From: Thiotrichales bacterium
GTDB taxonomy: Bacteria > Pseudomonadota > Gammaproteobacteria > J044
Assembly (NCBI GenBank): GCA_024762895.1
Contig: JANTGN010000049.1
Location: 1 to 15,206, forward strand
Length of the DNA stretch: 15,206 bases
Reading direction: 5' to 3'
Positions 1-7,785 of this stretch are shown here, in pieces; within the stretch, counting starts at the first letter, position 1; each line of letters starts with the position of its first letter. The notes below the pieces were generated by a model. That model saw nothing but the letters and a program-made list of their open reading frames with translations. It made no database searches and was not told the DNA's origin. Position numbers and translations under genes: made by a program.

Positions 1-153
1 TCCATGAGGTCCTGGTACATCGTCTCAGGATTCCTGCCTCATAAATCTTCAACCCTGTTCAGTCCCTGGTCATGGAGATCCTCGGCCATACGTGGGCCAA
101 CGCCCCGAAATACGAATAAGGTCTTTTAATACGTCAGACTCCGTCGGCCTCAT
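1..153 (-). pseudogene. helix-hairpin-helix (Cdd1/pathogenicity-locus-like) gene remnant, cut by window edge
   Basis: Read leftwards from an ATG at 153-151, the sequence gives MRPTESDVLKDLIRI. After a one-base shift at the TTT run (108-110) it continues RGVGPRMAEDLHDQGLNRV and EDL. An in-frame TGA follows at 39-41, then GRNPETMYQDLM to the window edge. The G-V-G-P hairpin followed by A-E-D-L, V-E-D-L and G-R-N-P-E matches the layout of the short helix-hairpin-helix proteins annotated as Cdd1 or pathogenicity-locus proteins, presumed DNA-binding. The match resumes after both lesions, so I call it a pseudogene rather than a chance ORF. Its ATG overlaps the TGA of the upstream membrane-protein remnant (ATGA), a sign that the two were once translationally coupled. 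The family assignment rests on recalled motifs. Sequencing or assembly error could explain one lesion, less easily several. Confidence 0.6.
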
Positions 154-353
154 GCGGGCAGTGATGAACTAATAAGGAAATGGGTAAAGGCCTCGATGAC
201 AAACAGGATCTCACCGAGCATTAATACCAGGGGAACTACAATTAGGAATCGACTGAATCTGAGACCCAGTTGACAGAGAAAACAACGATAAATTTAGCCG
301 TTCATCAGCCCTGTAATGCCCAGGAAGACAAAGCCCAGAATAAAGAACCTCAT
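150..353 (-). pseudogene. small membrane protein gene with an in-frame TAA
   Basis: An ATG at 353-351 has a good Shine-Dalgarno (AGGA, 7 bases upstream). It opens MRFFILGFVFLGITGLMNG and is stopped by TAA at 296-294. The same frame then continues for 47 codons to a TGA at 152-150. That second part holds a convincing transmembrane stretch (RFLIVVPLVLMLGEILFVI) and ends ISSSLPA. The downstream helix-hairpin-helix remnant starts inside this stop codon. One frame with hydrophobic segments on both sides of the TAA, plus the ATGA coupling at its end, suggests one gene of about 66 residues with two membrane segments, inactivated by a nonsense mutation. Alternatively the first 19 codons are a separate leader-like ORF. 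The family is not recognised. Confidence 0.5.
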
Positions 354-401
354 TGCTTATTCCTACAACGTTATAAAAAACAGAGCCCCCGGACCGGACG
401 T

Positions 402-773
402 CTATGCATCATCGGATTCAACCCACTGCTTCGCATCTTCCAGTTGATCGTAGTCAAACCCATGCACTTCTGCCGCTACAAAATGATCGACCAACTTCGG
501 CATTTGATTGATCAGGCTGCCATCACTCACCAGGGCTACCTTGCGAATATTCTTATGATGATCATGAATAAACCGGATATGGCTGATGAGGGCATCCAGG
601 TCTTCCCAGCCAGGAAATTTCTTAACATGAATAATCAATCCGGTCAGCATCCCCTTACTGGCTATATAAGGGTCCACACGTTTGGCCACCGCCTGGAAAT
701 CGTCCTCCTCCAGGGCTCCCTCAGGATTCAGTATCAGGACACCCGTCGTCTCATCGAAATCTATTCTGATCAT
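402..773 (-). CDS. SpoIIAA-like (STAS-related) protein
   Basis: This 123-residue soluble protein has no signal peptide. The central run around residues 54-75 (F-P-G-W-E-D-L-D-A-L, then H-I-R-F-I-H-D-H-H-K), followed by I-R-K-V-A-L-V-S-D and H-F-V-A-A-E-V-H-G-F, is characteristic of the SpoIIAA-like family (PF11964), which has a STAS/CRAL-TRIO-like fold. These stand-alone proteins are common in proteobacteria, and their binding partner or ligand is not established. The start ATG is preceded by a purine-rich GGAGAG about 5 bases upstream. It lies downstream of the M48 protease gene, separated by 72 bases, and upstream of two broken small genes, all on the same strand. The family call is secure and the function unknown. 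Confidence 0.85.
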   Translation of the reverse strand: MIRIDFDETTGVLILNPEGALEEDDFQAVAKRVDPYIASKGMLTGLIIHVKKFPGWEDLDALISHIRFIHDHHKNIRKVALVSDGSLINQMPKLVDHFVAAEVHGFDYDQLEDAKQWVESDDA

Positions 774-845
774 GGACTCTCTCCTTTCCTTTTAACGACC
801 TGTCGATGTGCAACCCCTTCATCGATGCCGCTCAATGGCTGCTGC

Positions 846-1676
846 TTACTTCCGCATTTCCTGCTGCGCCTTGGCCGCCTCGTAATAAGGCATCATCTGT
901 GGGACATAGGAATTCAGCTTTTCCTGCCGGTTTTCCGGTGAGGGGTGCGTACTCAGGAAAACTGGTGGCGTATCCCCACCGACCTTTTCCATCTTCTGCC
1001 AAAGGGTCACAGCTGCATGGGGGTCATAACCCGCCTTGGCAGCCAGCTCGATACCGATACGGTCCGCTTCGCTTTCACCTGCTCTGCTATAGGGTAGTTC
1101 GACGGCCAGCTTGGCAGCGATGGCTGCCGCCGACATGGTTGCCGCTGAACTATCGCTGGCCACGCCAAAGACCATCAATCCCAAAGACGATGCCATGGCA
1201 ATGGACATCTGTTCAGCCGAATGATTGGCTAATGCGTGTGAGATTTCATGCCCCATGACCTGAGCCAGTTCATCATCCGTAGGCTTTACCTTTTCGATCA
1301 GGCCGGTATAAACCGCCATCTTCCCTCCGGCCATGCACCAGGCATTGACCATTTCCGGATCATCGATGACCTTGACCTGCCAGTCCCAGTCCCTGGTTTC
1401 AGGCCGCATGTTGACGGCCTGGACAATGAGTTTATCGGTGATGTGATTGACCCGTTCTGTCAGGGCCCTGTTGCTGTCGATCTTACCCTCTTTTTCCAGG
1501 GGCTGGATCATTTCCACATAGGCCTTTTTGGAGGCCTCAATGGCCTGCCCCTCGGAGACCAGCATGAGCTGTTTGCGACCCGTGGGGGTAGTGGCACAGG
1601 CCGTCAGCATCAGGCCAAGGAGAAGAACAAAGCCGATACGAAGAAAACCTGTGCTTAATGGATGGTTCATATTCAT
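846..1676 (-). CDS. M48-family zinc metalloprotease, outer-membrane lipoprotein type (LoiP/YggG-like)
   Basis: The 276-residue product starts with a lipoprotein signal peptide whose lipobox is L-T-A-C (lipidated Cys27). The zinc-protease motif HEISH is at 143-147, inside MGHEISHALANHSAE. The third zinc ligand is predicted as Glu201 in the motif E-S-E-A-D-R-I-G. The C-terminal L-S-T-H-P-S-P-E-N-R-Q-E-K-L is typical of secreted M48 peptidases of the Oma1/LoiP/BepA branch, which degrade misfolded envelope proteins. The mature protein is probably anchored in the membrane facing the periplasm. The gene begins 2 bases after the stop of the upstream unknown gene, with a GAGG ribosome site inside that gene's end, so the two are probably co-translated. 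A second ATG lies two codons in. The length is normal and no TPR domain follows, so it is closer to LoiP than to BepA. Confidence 0.9.
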   Translation of the reverse strand: MNMNHPLSTGFLRIGFVLLLGLMLTACATTPTGRKQLMLVSEGQAIEASKKAYVEMIQPLEKEGKIDSNRALTERVNHITDKLIVQAVNMRPETRDWDWQVKVIDDPEMVNAWCMAGGKMAVYTGLIEKVKPTDDELAQVMGHEISHALANHSAEQMSIAMASSLGLMVFGVASDSSAATMSAAAIAAKLAVELPYSRAGESEADRIGIELAAKAGYDPHAAVTLWQKMEKVGGDTPPVFLSTHPSPENRQEKLNSYVPQMMPYYEAAKAQQEMRK

Positions 1677-1678
1677 TT

Positions 1679-2098
1679 TTACGCCTCTTCAGCTGGATCA
1701 TGTTGACAGATGGGTCGGGTATCGGGATCTTCCACTACACTGACAATAGCATCGACAAGATCGCCAATCTCCTGTGGGCTGAGTACCGACATCAGGCGAT
1801 TCATCATTTCCTCCGGTATGGGGACATAACAGGCCTCCCCATTCGCCAGATTGACACTGATGGCCGATATATTCTTTTCGGTTTCCATCAGCTCATGTTT
1901 AAGCCGCTGTTCATACGCCCTTTCCAGTGATTCAAAACGCCCATCGATATCATCATCCAGCGCCTCATCAAGGTCATCGGGGATGGCTACAATCGTGCCC
2001 ATGTCATCTTCTCGACACTGGTAACTGACCCCCCGTTGCTGAAGGTAATCGATAAACTCTTTTGTAAATATCTCATCAAAACAAATATAGTCGAGCAT
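1679..2098 (-). CDS. conserved hypothetical protein upstream of the M48 protease
   Basis: The frame is open from a TTG at 2170, but I choose the ATG at 2098, giving 139 residues beginning MLDYICFDEIF. A GGGG run sits 9 bases upstream of that ATG, and the 24 residues before it look non-coding. An ATG at 2107 is the alternative. The protein is soluble and strongly acidic in the middle (D-D-L-D-E-A-L-D-D-D-I-D-G-R-F) and has no signal peptide. A likely helical stretch (about residues 47-75) is followed by A-I-S-V-N-L-A-N-G-E and a C-terminal motif L-S-P-Q-E-I-G-D-L-V-D-A-I-V ending D-P-D-T-R-P-I-C. I recall similar unnamed proteins in other gammaproteobacteria but know no function. It is first in a leftward unit and divergent from lptD. 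Confidence 0.75.
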   Translation of the reverse strand: MLDYICFDEIFTKEFIDYLQQRGVSYQCREDDMGTIVAIPDDLDEALDDDIDGRFESLERAYEQRLKHELMETEKNISAISVNLANGEACYVPIPEEMMNRLMSVLSPQEIGDLVDAIVSVVEDPDTRPICQHDPAEEA

Positions 2099-2204
2099 AT
2101 TGGGCATCCCCGGGTATTGTCCGGCGATCTGATGACTTGAATCAATACAATCGCCGGATAGACTGATCAATGCATGGTAGTACAGTCTGGATCAAGACGC
2201 ACCG

Positions 2205-2245
2205 GCAGGCATATGTAGGACTGAATAAACCTCACGAATGCCTGC
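2205..2245. repeat. 8-bp perfect inverted repeat in the divergent intergenic region upstream of lptD
   Basis: GCAGGCAT (2205-2212) and ATGCCTGC (2238-2245) are perfect inverted copies separated by 25 bases. They sit between the divergent leftward unit and lptD, just upstream of AT-rich promoter-like sequence. They could be paired half-sites of an operator, but 8 bp is short enough that chance cannot be excluded. Confidence 0.3.
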
Positions 2246-2254
2246 ATCCTGGGT

Positions 2255-2271
2255 TAAAATGCTCGGATAAT
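2255..2271 (+). promoter_or_regulatory. possible -10 region(s) for lptD
   Basis: TAAAAT (2255-2260) and GATAAT (2266-2271) lie 20-36 bases before the lptD start. Either could serve as a sigma70 -10 box. I found no convincing -35 element at the right distance, and no clear sigma-E-type promoter despite lptD/surA being sigma-E targets in E. coli. Confidence 0.35.
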
Positions 2272-2290
2272 AATTCATTCTGCGGAAACT

Positions 2291-4495
2291 GTGACTTCTA
2301 GAACCCTCATCCTGGCCCTTTCGGCATTATGTTTCACCAGTACGACTCAGGCATGGGAATATGACCCCTGGGCACTGTGCCCGGTTCCCACACCAAGGCT
2401 ATCTGAATTCTTAGACGAAACCACTCCACTGGATGAGAACCTTCACCTGAGCGCCGATATGGGTCAGATGATTATCGGCAACAAGGTGCTGCTCACAGGA
2501 AATGTTATAGGTACCTATCAGGGCAGGACGGTCTTTGCCGATAAGGCGATTTATGATCAGGCCAACAATACCCTGGATCTCACAGGCAACATCCGCTTCG
2601 AGAGCTCGGAACTCGATGTCAGCGGCTCCGAGGCCCATTTTGATCTGGAAAATGAAACCGGACAGTTTCCGATTGCCGCCTACAATATCACCCAGTTACA
2701 TGGGCGTGGCGTGGCCCAGAATATCAATGTCATCGATCCAGAGCACATCAAACTTGATACCGCGAGCTATACCACCTGTCCAGCCGGGAAAGAAGACTGG
2801 CTGATTCGAGCCAACCGTGTCTACCTGGATCAGGTAAAAGGCAGGGGGTCTGCACGCCATGCCAGAATGAGTTTTAAGGGCAAGCCATTTATCTATCTAC
2901 CTTATATGAGCTTCCCACTGGATGATCGACGTAAGACAGGGGTCCTGTTCCCCGAAGTGGGTTATTCCAACAACAGGGGCGCAGAATTTGGCCTACCGGT
3001 TTACTGGAATATTGCCCCTGCCATGGACGCCACCTTTACACCGCGCTCCATGAGTTACCGGGGCTTTCAGCTAGGCAGTGAGTTTCGTTATCTGGCGCGT
3101 AAGCACAACGGCATCATCGGACTGGACTATACCCCTGAAGACAAGTTAACGAAGGAGGAGCGGTGGTATTATTCTGTAGACCTGAAAAGCAATCCAACCA
3201 CCGGCCTGAGCAGTCGAATCTATCTGAATAGCGCCTCGGATGAAGACTACTTCAGGGACTTCAGTACTAACCTGGCCGTCAGCAGTACTACCCATCTGGA
3301 AAGAACCGGGGAACTAAAATACCGAAATCGTTATTGGAACACCCTGTTTCGAGTACAGAACTATCAGACCATTGACCCCGAGATCCTCCCCAGCTCTCGA
3401 CCTTACCAACGTCTGCCTCAGTTAAGGGCCGATGGCAGGCTCGATGAGGGTCCAGGAAACCTTGAATACCGACTGCTCAGCGAATGGGTCAACTTCTATC
3501 GGGAAAATAGTGTCACCGGGGGCCGGCTTGACCTTGAACCCGGCATTGCCCTGCCCTTTTACCAACCGGGCTATTTCATAGAACCTGAACTGTCTTATCG
3601 CTTTACCCAGTATCAGCTGGAAGATGTCGCCGGGGTGGGCAACGATGCCATCACTCGCGGGCTGCCGACCTTCAGCCTGGATGGCGGACTGATCTTTGAA
3701 CGCCCTGTGGGAACGGGAATGAAACACACCCTGGAGCCAAGAATCTTCTACCTCTATACCCCCTATGTCGATCAGGATGAGATCCCGGTATTTGATACCA
3801 TAGAAACTGATTTCAGCTTTGGGCAGCTGTTTCGTCGTGATCGCTATGTCGGGGCCGACCGTGTAGGTGATGCCAATCAGCTGAGTCTGGCATTAACCAG
3901 CAGGGTGCTCCGAAACAGTTCCGGTTCGGAACTACTGAGTGGTAGTATTGGTCAGATTTTCTACTTCCAGGACCTGCAGGTCACACTGCCGGGACGGTTA
4001 CCTACGGAAACACCCAGCTCCAACTTTTTGGCCGAGGTGGTGACGGAACCCATACCACGCTGGCGAGGCAGTCTAGCCTGGCAGTGGAATCCGGACCTGG
4101 GTGAGACGGACCGTAGTTCGGCCTCGATCCAGTATCTGCGTGATCCGCGACATGTGGTGAACCTGGGTTATCGCTTTGCCCGCGAAGACTTCGAGCAGAC
4201 CGACCTGTCCATGGCATGGCCCATGACCCGGCAATGGCAGGCCCTGGCCCGTTGGGCCTATTCGATCAAGGACCGTGACGATGTTGCCTTTGTAGCGGGC
4301 CTGGAGTACGAGAGTTGCTGCTGGAAATCACGCTTTGTCGCCAGGCATTACGTCAATGGTACCCCTGGTGGCGAGTACACAACCGGCATCTATTTTCAGA
4401 TGGTTTTCAAGGGACTAGGCTCCCTGGGGACCGAGGCGGATTCGATACTTGAACAGAATATTCCGGGTTACAAGACCTATGATAATACGCTTTAG
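2291..4495 (+). CDS. lptD: LPS-assembly protein LptD (outer-membrane LPS translocon)
   Basis: The 734-residue product is the beta-barrel that, with the lipoprotein LptE, inserts lipopolysaccharide into the outer leaflet. It has a signal peptide (about 1-21). An OstA-like periplasmic beta-jellyroll domain follows (about 50-180), with repeats such as V-L-L-T-G-N-V and L-D-L-T-G-N-I-R-F. The C-terminal barrel covers about 220-734. Four cysteines needed for the two non-consecutive disulfides of the E. coli protein are all present: C30, C163 and the adjacent pair C676-C677 (Y-E-S-C-C-W-K). Length is slightly shorter than E. coli (784). The start is a GTG with GGA 4 bases upstream, and no in-frame ATG precedes it. 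It overlaps surA by 17 bases, as SurA helps fold LptD. Confidence 0.95.
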   Translation: MTSRTLILALSALCFTSTTQAWEYDPWALCPVPTPRLSEFLDETTPLDENLHLSADMGQMIIGNKVLLTGNVIGTYQGRTVFADKAIYDQANNTLDLTGNIRFESSELDVSGSEAHFDLENETGQFPIAAYNITQLHGRGVAQNINVIDPEHIKLDTASYTTCPAGKEDWLIRANRVYLDQVKGRGSARHARMSFKGKPFIYLPYMSFPLDDRRKTGVLFPEVGYSNNRGAEFGLPVYWNIAPAMDATFTPRSMSYRGFQLGSEFRYLARKHNGIIGLDYTPEDKLTKEERWYYSVDLKSNPTTGLSSRIYLNSASDEDYFRDFSTNLAVSSTTHLERTGELKYRNRYWNTLFRVQNYQTIDPEILPSSRPYQRLPQLRADGRLDEGPGNLEYRLLSEWVNFYRENSVTGGRLDLEPGIALPFYQPGYFIEPELSYRFTQYQLEDVAGVGNDAITRGLPTFSLDGGLIFERPVGTGMKHTLEPRIFYLYTPYVDQDEIPVFDTIETDFSFGQLFRRDRYVGADRVGDANQLSLALTSRVLRNSSGSELLSGSIGQIFYFQDLQVTLPGRLPTETPSSNFLAEVVTEPIPRWRGSLAWQWNPDLGETDRSSASIQYLRDPRHVVNLGYRFAREDFEQTDLSMAWPMTRQWQALARWAYSIKDRDDVAFVAGLEYESCCWKSRFVARHYVNGTPGGEYTTGIYFQMVFKGLGSLGTEADSILEQNIPGYKTYDNTL

Positions 4496-5948
4496 ACTAT
4501 TCATTATCCTGTTGCTCATTCTCATGAGCAACCCGATGATGGCCGCTGATACGGCCGATGAAGATACCATCAATAAGCTCAATAAGCTCGATCAGCAGGC
4601 CGAAGAGGGCACCGTAGCCGAGCAGGAAGATCCCCTTAAGCTCGAAGAAGGTTTTTTTGGTAGTTTCATTGCTGAAGATGCCGAGATGCAGCCCGTACCG
4701 GAAGGACTGGTAAAGCTGGATCATATCATCGTTCTGGTTGAGGAGGACCTGGTCACCGAGCGCGAACTGGAAAAGCGCGTCGCGGAAGTAAAGCGACGTC
4801 TGTCCGGTCAGGACGTCAATCTGCCCTCAGAGGAAAACATACAACGCCAGGTTCTGGACCGCCTGATCCTCGATCAGATCCAGCTGCAGATGGCCAAGCT
4901 GATCGGCATCCGCATTGATGACATCACCCTGGACCGCCAGATGGCTGACCTGGCAAAGGCCAACGGCATGAGTCTGCCGGACTTCAGGGAACAGATCCTG
5001 GCCGAGGGTCTCAACTACCCCAGTTTCCGCGAAGATATCCGCAAGGAGCTATCGATTTCATTATTACGCAAACGCCAGGTCGACAGCCAGGTGACCGTCA
5101 CCGACCAGGAGGTCGATGACCTCATTGCCAGCCAGAGTGAATTCCTGAATAAAGACGTCGAATTCCGACTACGTCATATACTGATATCCATACCGGAAGA
5201 CGCCACACCGGAACAGGTCAAGACGGCGCGCGAAAAGGCCAATACGCTAGTCGAAAAAATTCGTGCCGGTGAGGATTTTGCCGAACTCGCCATTAGTCAA
5301 TCGGATGGCCAGCAGGCACTCAATGGAGGTGACCTCGGCTGGCGTCCCCTTGCCGAGCTGCCCAATGTCTTTATCAGGAGCACAGCCCTGATGGAGCCGG
5401 GTCAGGTCAGCGATGTCATCCGGAGCCCCAGTGGTTTTCATATCATCAAGGTCGAGGATAAACGCGGGGGCAAACAGGCCCTGATCGAAAAGACGCTGGC
5501 CCGACATATCCTGATCAAGACCAATGCCCTGGTAAGCGACGCCGAGGCAGAGGCCCGCCTGGCCTCGTTGAAACGTCGGATTGAGGGTGGAGACAGTTTT
5601 TCAACCCTGGCCCGCGCTTATTCCGAAGACAAGGGTAGTGCCATCGAGGGGGGCAACCTGGGCTGGTCAACTCCCGGGGCCTTCGTACCCGCCTTTGAAG
5701 AGACCATGAACAATCTCGAGGTAGGTCAGATCAGCGAACCCTTTAAGAGTCAGTTCGGCTGGCACATCATAGAGGTAATGGACCGGCGTAAGGAAGACAG
5801 TACTCTGAAGGTACTCAAAAACCGTGCGCGCGAACTAATTAGCGAGCGCAAACGCGAGGAAGAACTCCGCCTCTGGCTACGCCGCATACGCGATGAGGCC
5901 TATGTTGAATACCTGGATGAGCGATACAAGCCTGACGGAGAGGGTTAA
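4479..5948 (+). CDS. surA: periplasmic chaperone and peptidyl-prolyl isomerase SurA
   Basis: The 489-residue chaperone escorts outer-membrane proteins to the BAM complex. I use the ATG at 4479, which immediately begins a signal peptide ([20 protein letters not shown]). The TTG at 4449 only adds ten residues ahead of it. Domains in order are: signal peptide (1 to about 23); an unusual acidic linker (about 24-77); the SurA N-terminal chaperone domain (about 78-225); a first parvulin domain (about 230-327, with R-H-I-L-I and G-F-H-I-I-K-V); a second parvulin domain (about 340-435, with A-R-H-I-L-I and G-W-H-I-I-E-V); and a C-terminal helix. The acidic linker makes it about 60 residues longer than E. 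coli SurA. The gene overlaps the end of lptD, and its stop codon shares a base with the pdxA start (TAATG), so lptD-surA-pdxA is one operon. Confidence 0.95.
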   Translation: MIIRFRLFIILLLILMSNPMMAADTADEDTINKLNKLDQQAEEGTVAEQEDPLKLEEGFFGSFIAEDAEMQPVPEGLVKLDHIIVLVEEDLVTERELEKRVAEVKRRLSGQDVNLPSEENIQRQVLDRLILDQIQLQMAKLIGIRIDDITLDRQMADLAKANGMSLPDFREQILAEGLNYPSFREDIRKELSISLLRKRQVDSQVTVTDQEVDDLIASQSEFLNKDVEFRLRHILISIPEDATPEQVKTAREKANTLVEKIRAGEDFAELAISQSDGQQALNGGDLGWRPLAELPNVFIRSTALMEPGQVSDVIRSPSGFHIIKVEDKRGGKQALIEKTLARHILIKTNALVSDAEAEARLASLKRRIEGGDSFSTLARAYSEDKGSAIEGGNLGWSTPGAFVPAFEETMNNLEVGQISEPFKSQFGWHIIEVMDRRKEDSTLKVLKNRARELISERKREEELRLWLRRIRDEAYVEYLDERYKPDGEG

Positions 5949-6925
5949 TGCGGCCAAGGATCGCCCTCACCCCGGGTGAGCCTGCAGGCATAGGTCCGGA
6001 GCTCGCCATACAGGTCGCTCAGTTTCAACAGGACTACGAGCTGGTTGTTATTGCAGACCCCGAACTACTGAAAGATCGAGCAAAACAGCTAGGCCTTACC
6101 ATTAGACTGAGGCCAACCAAGGGTGGCCATCCTGAATCCATAACCCCGGCTGGTGAGCTATTTATCCAGCCTGTCCCTTTACAGCAACCGTCCCTACCGG
6201 GCCAGTTGGATTTGACCAATGCCCCCTATGTACTCGATACCCTGAACGAGGCCACGCGAGGATGTCTTGCCGGAGAATATGCCGCCCTGGTCACCGGCCC
6301 CATACATAAGGGAATTATCAATGAGGCGGGCATCCCTTTTACCGGACACACGGAATATCTGGCTGAAAAAACCGGGGGGCATCACCCGGTCATGATGCTG
6401 GTCGCGGGAGACCTTCGGGTAGCGCTGGCAACCACCCACCTGCCGCTGAAAGATGTCAGCGGTGCAATCACGCAGCAACATCTTGAGCAGGTACTTACCA
6501 TCCTGGAGCGGGAACTACGACAACGTTTCGACATCAGGCAACCCCGCCTCCTGGTCAGTGGACTCAATCCCCATGCTGGCGAAGACGGTCATCTGGGTAG
6601 AGAGGAGATCGAGATTATCCAGCCCGTGATGGAACGTCTGCGTCATCGTGGAGTGGATATCGTTGGCCCCCTGCCCGCCGACACCCTGTTTACCCCACGG
6701 TACCTGGATGAGGCCGATGCGGTGCTGGCCATGTACCATGACCAGGGCCTGCCCGTTCTGAAATATGCCGGCTTTGGCCGAGCAGTCAACATCACACTGG
6801 GGCTGCCCATCATACGCACCTCGGTCGATCACGGTACGGCCTGCACTCTGGCTGGAACCGGGGATGCTGAGACCGGAAGCCTGATAGCAGCGCTGGAGCA
6901 GGCGCTACTCATGGCTGGCGAGTAA
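5948..6925 (+). CDS. pdxA: 4-hydroxythreonine-4-phosphate dehydrogenase PdxA
   Basis: This 325-residue cytoplasmic enzyme oxidises 4-phosphohydroxy-L-threonine in the DXP-dependent pyridoxal-5'-phosphate pathway. Family hallmarks are the N-terminal [18 protein letters not shown] (residues 115-121), F-T-G-H-T-E-Y-L (131-138), and the C-terminal S-V-D-H-G-T-A. The three metal-binding histidines are visible as H164 (A-T-T-H-L-P-L), H209 (N-P-H-A-G-E) and H264 (M-Y-H-D-Q-G), at the same spacing as E. coli H166, H211 and H266. Length is normal. The start overlaps the surA stop. In E. coli and many relatives the next gene is rsmA, but here the operon ends at pdxA and about 100 bases without a gene follow. 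Confidence 0.96.
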   Translation: MRPRIALTPGEPAGIGPELAIQVAQFQQDYELVVIADPELLKDRAKQLGLTIRLRPTKGGHPESITPAGELFIQPVPLQQPSLPGQLDLTNAPYVLDTLNEATRGCLAGEYAALVTGPIHKGIINEAGIPFTGHTEYLAEKTGGHHPVMMLVAGDLRVALATTHLPLKDVSGAITQQHLEQVLTILERELRQRFDIRQPRLLVSGLNPHAGEDGHLGREEIEIIQPVMERLRHRGVDIVGPLPADTLFTPRYLDEADAVLAMYHDQGLPVLKYAGFGRAVNITLGLPIIRTSVDHGTACTLAGTGDAETGSLIAALEQALLMAGE

Positions 6926-7010
6926 TACAGGGCCTACCTGAGCAATTCGATATCGCTAGCAGTTAGAGTGGGTCAGGCCGTTGGCTATACACGACGCCCT
7001 GGTTAAACCC

Positions 7011-7019
7011 TGATAAAAT
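7011..7019 (+). promoter_or_regulatory. extended -10 promoter abutting the start codon of the zinc-ribbon gene
   Basis: TGATAAAAT (7011-7019) reads as an extended -10 (TGN plus TAAAAT). It ends only 7 bases before the ATG at 7027. Seven C residues (7020-7026) fill the gap and there is no Shine-Dalgarno. Transcription would begin at or next to the A of the ATG, giving a leaderless mRNA. There is no clear -35, as is usual for extended -10 promoters. Confidence 0.5.
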
Positions 7020-7026
7020 CCCCCCC

Positions 7027-7785
7027 ATGTATGCCCAATGCCCCCATTGCCAGACCCTGTTCCGTCTCAGTCACGGACAGCTGACTGCGGCCGACGCCAA
7101 GGTTCGGTGCGGGCAATGCTTTACCGTCTTCAATGCCCTGGAAAACCTGCGCGTACTATCTGATGAGGAAGAGGCCAGTCTCGCATCGGGTCAGTCACTT
7201 GAGTACCAGGCTATAGAGCAGGATGGTGGAAAGAGCGATAAGGATATACCAGAAATCCTGGAAAGAGACCTCGACAACCTAAAGACGCCGATCGTCAGGG
7301 TACCCCGATACAGCCGTCGTGAGACTTTGATTTATTTTGTCGGCAGCCTGGTCTTACTCGCCATCATGGGTCTTCAACTCATTTATCATCAACGTGCCCA
7401 GCTGATCCGGTATCCTGAACTACGCCCACTGATAATGACCCTCTGTGATGCCACGGGTTGTACCCTGCCCTCCTTACAGGACACGAACCAGATCGAACTA
7501 CTCAGTCGTCAGCTCTATACGCACCCCAATGTCGCAGGCGCCCTCATGATAAGGGCCTCGATGGTCAATAGCGCGCCGTTTTCCCAGCCCTATCCGCTAC
7601 TGGAGCTCAGCCTTTCCGATGAACAGGGGCATCTCGTTGCGATGCGTCGCTTCAAACCTGATGAATATCTGGCCAGTGGCGAAGACCCGGCAGCGATGAT
7701 GTCACCGGGTTCACCGGTCGCTATCAATCTGGAGATCGCCGATCCGGGTGAGAATGCCCTGGCCTATGAGTTTAGCTTCCTATGA
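7027..7785 (+). CDS. zinc-ribbon (MJ0042-type) and DUF3426 membrane protein
   Basis: The 252-residue protein starts with an MJ0042-type zinc ribbon: C5-x2-C8, then C28-x2-C31, within Y-A-Q-C-P-H-C and V-R-C-G-Q-C. An acidic, probably disordered linker follows (about 42-90). One transmembrane helix lies at about 101-120 (LIYFVGSLVLLAIMGLQLIY). The remainder (about 128-252) is a DUF3426 domain predicted to be periplasmic, carrying C140 and C145. The arrangement puts the zinc ribbon in the cytoplasm. Its role is unknown. The family is often found just ahead of dusB-fis, commonly after prmA, which is missing here. Its stop overlaps the dusB start (ATGA). It has no ribosome-binding site and appears to be expressed from a promoter directly against its ATG. 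Confidence 0.88.
   Translation: MYAQCPHCQTLFRLSHGQLTAADAKVRCGQCFTVFNALENLRVLSDEEEASLASGQSLEYQAIEQDGGKSDKDIPEILERDLDNLKTPIVRVPRYSRRETLIYFVGSLVLLAIMGLQLIYHQRAQLIRYPELRPLIMTLCDATGCTLPSLQDTNQIELLSRQLYTHPNVAGALMIRASMVNSAPFSQPYPLLELSLSDEQGHLVAMRRFKPDEYLASGEDPAAMMSPGSPVAINLEIADPGENALAYEFSFL

Noticed and set aside
360..401. GC-rich stretch followed by TTTTTT on the minus strand after the SpoIIAA-like gene, possible terminator
   Set aside because: The T-run is present but no stable stem precedes it; only short CCGG self-complementarity is seen.
270..941. Long open frame on the plus strand at the left edge
   Set aside because: It lies antisense to the SpoIIAA-like gene and the end of the M48 gene, whose family motifs are clear. 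Its own translation shows no recognisable domain.
4449..4478. TTG start for surA giving a ten-residue longer protein
   Set aside because: The signal peptide begins exactly at the ATG at 4479, and the extra residues would disrupt a normal signal-peptide N-region.
6926..7010. Possible small RNA or riboswitch between pdxA and the zinc-ribbon gene
   Set aside because: No recognisable aptamer or stable fold; only CAGGGC and GCCCTG about 60 bases apart, which can be chance.
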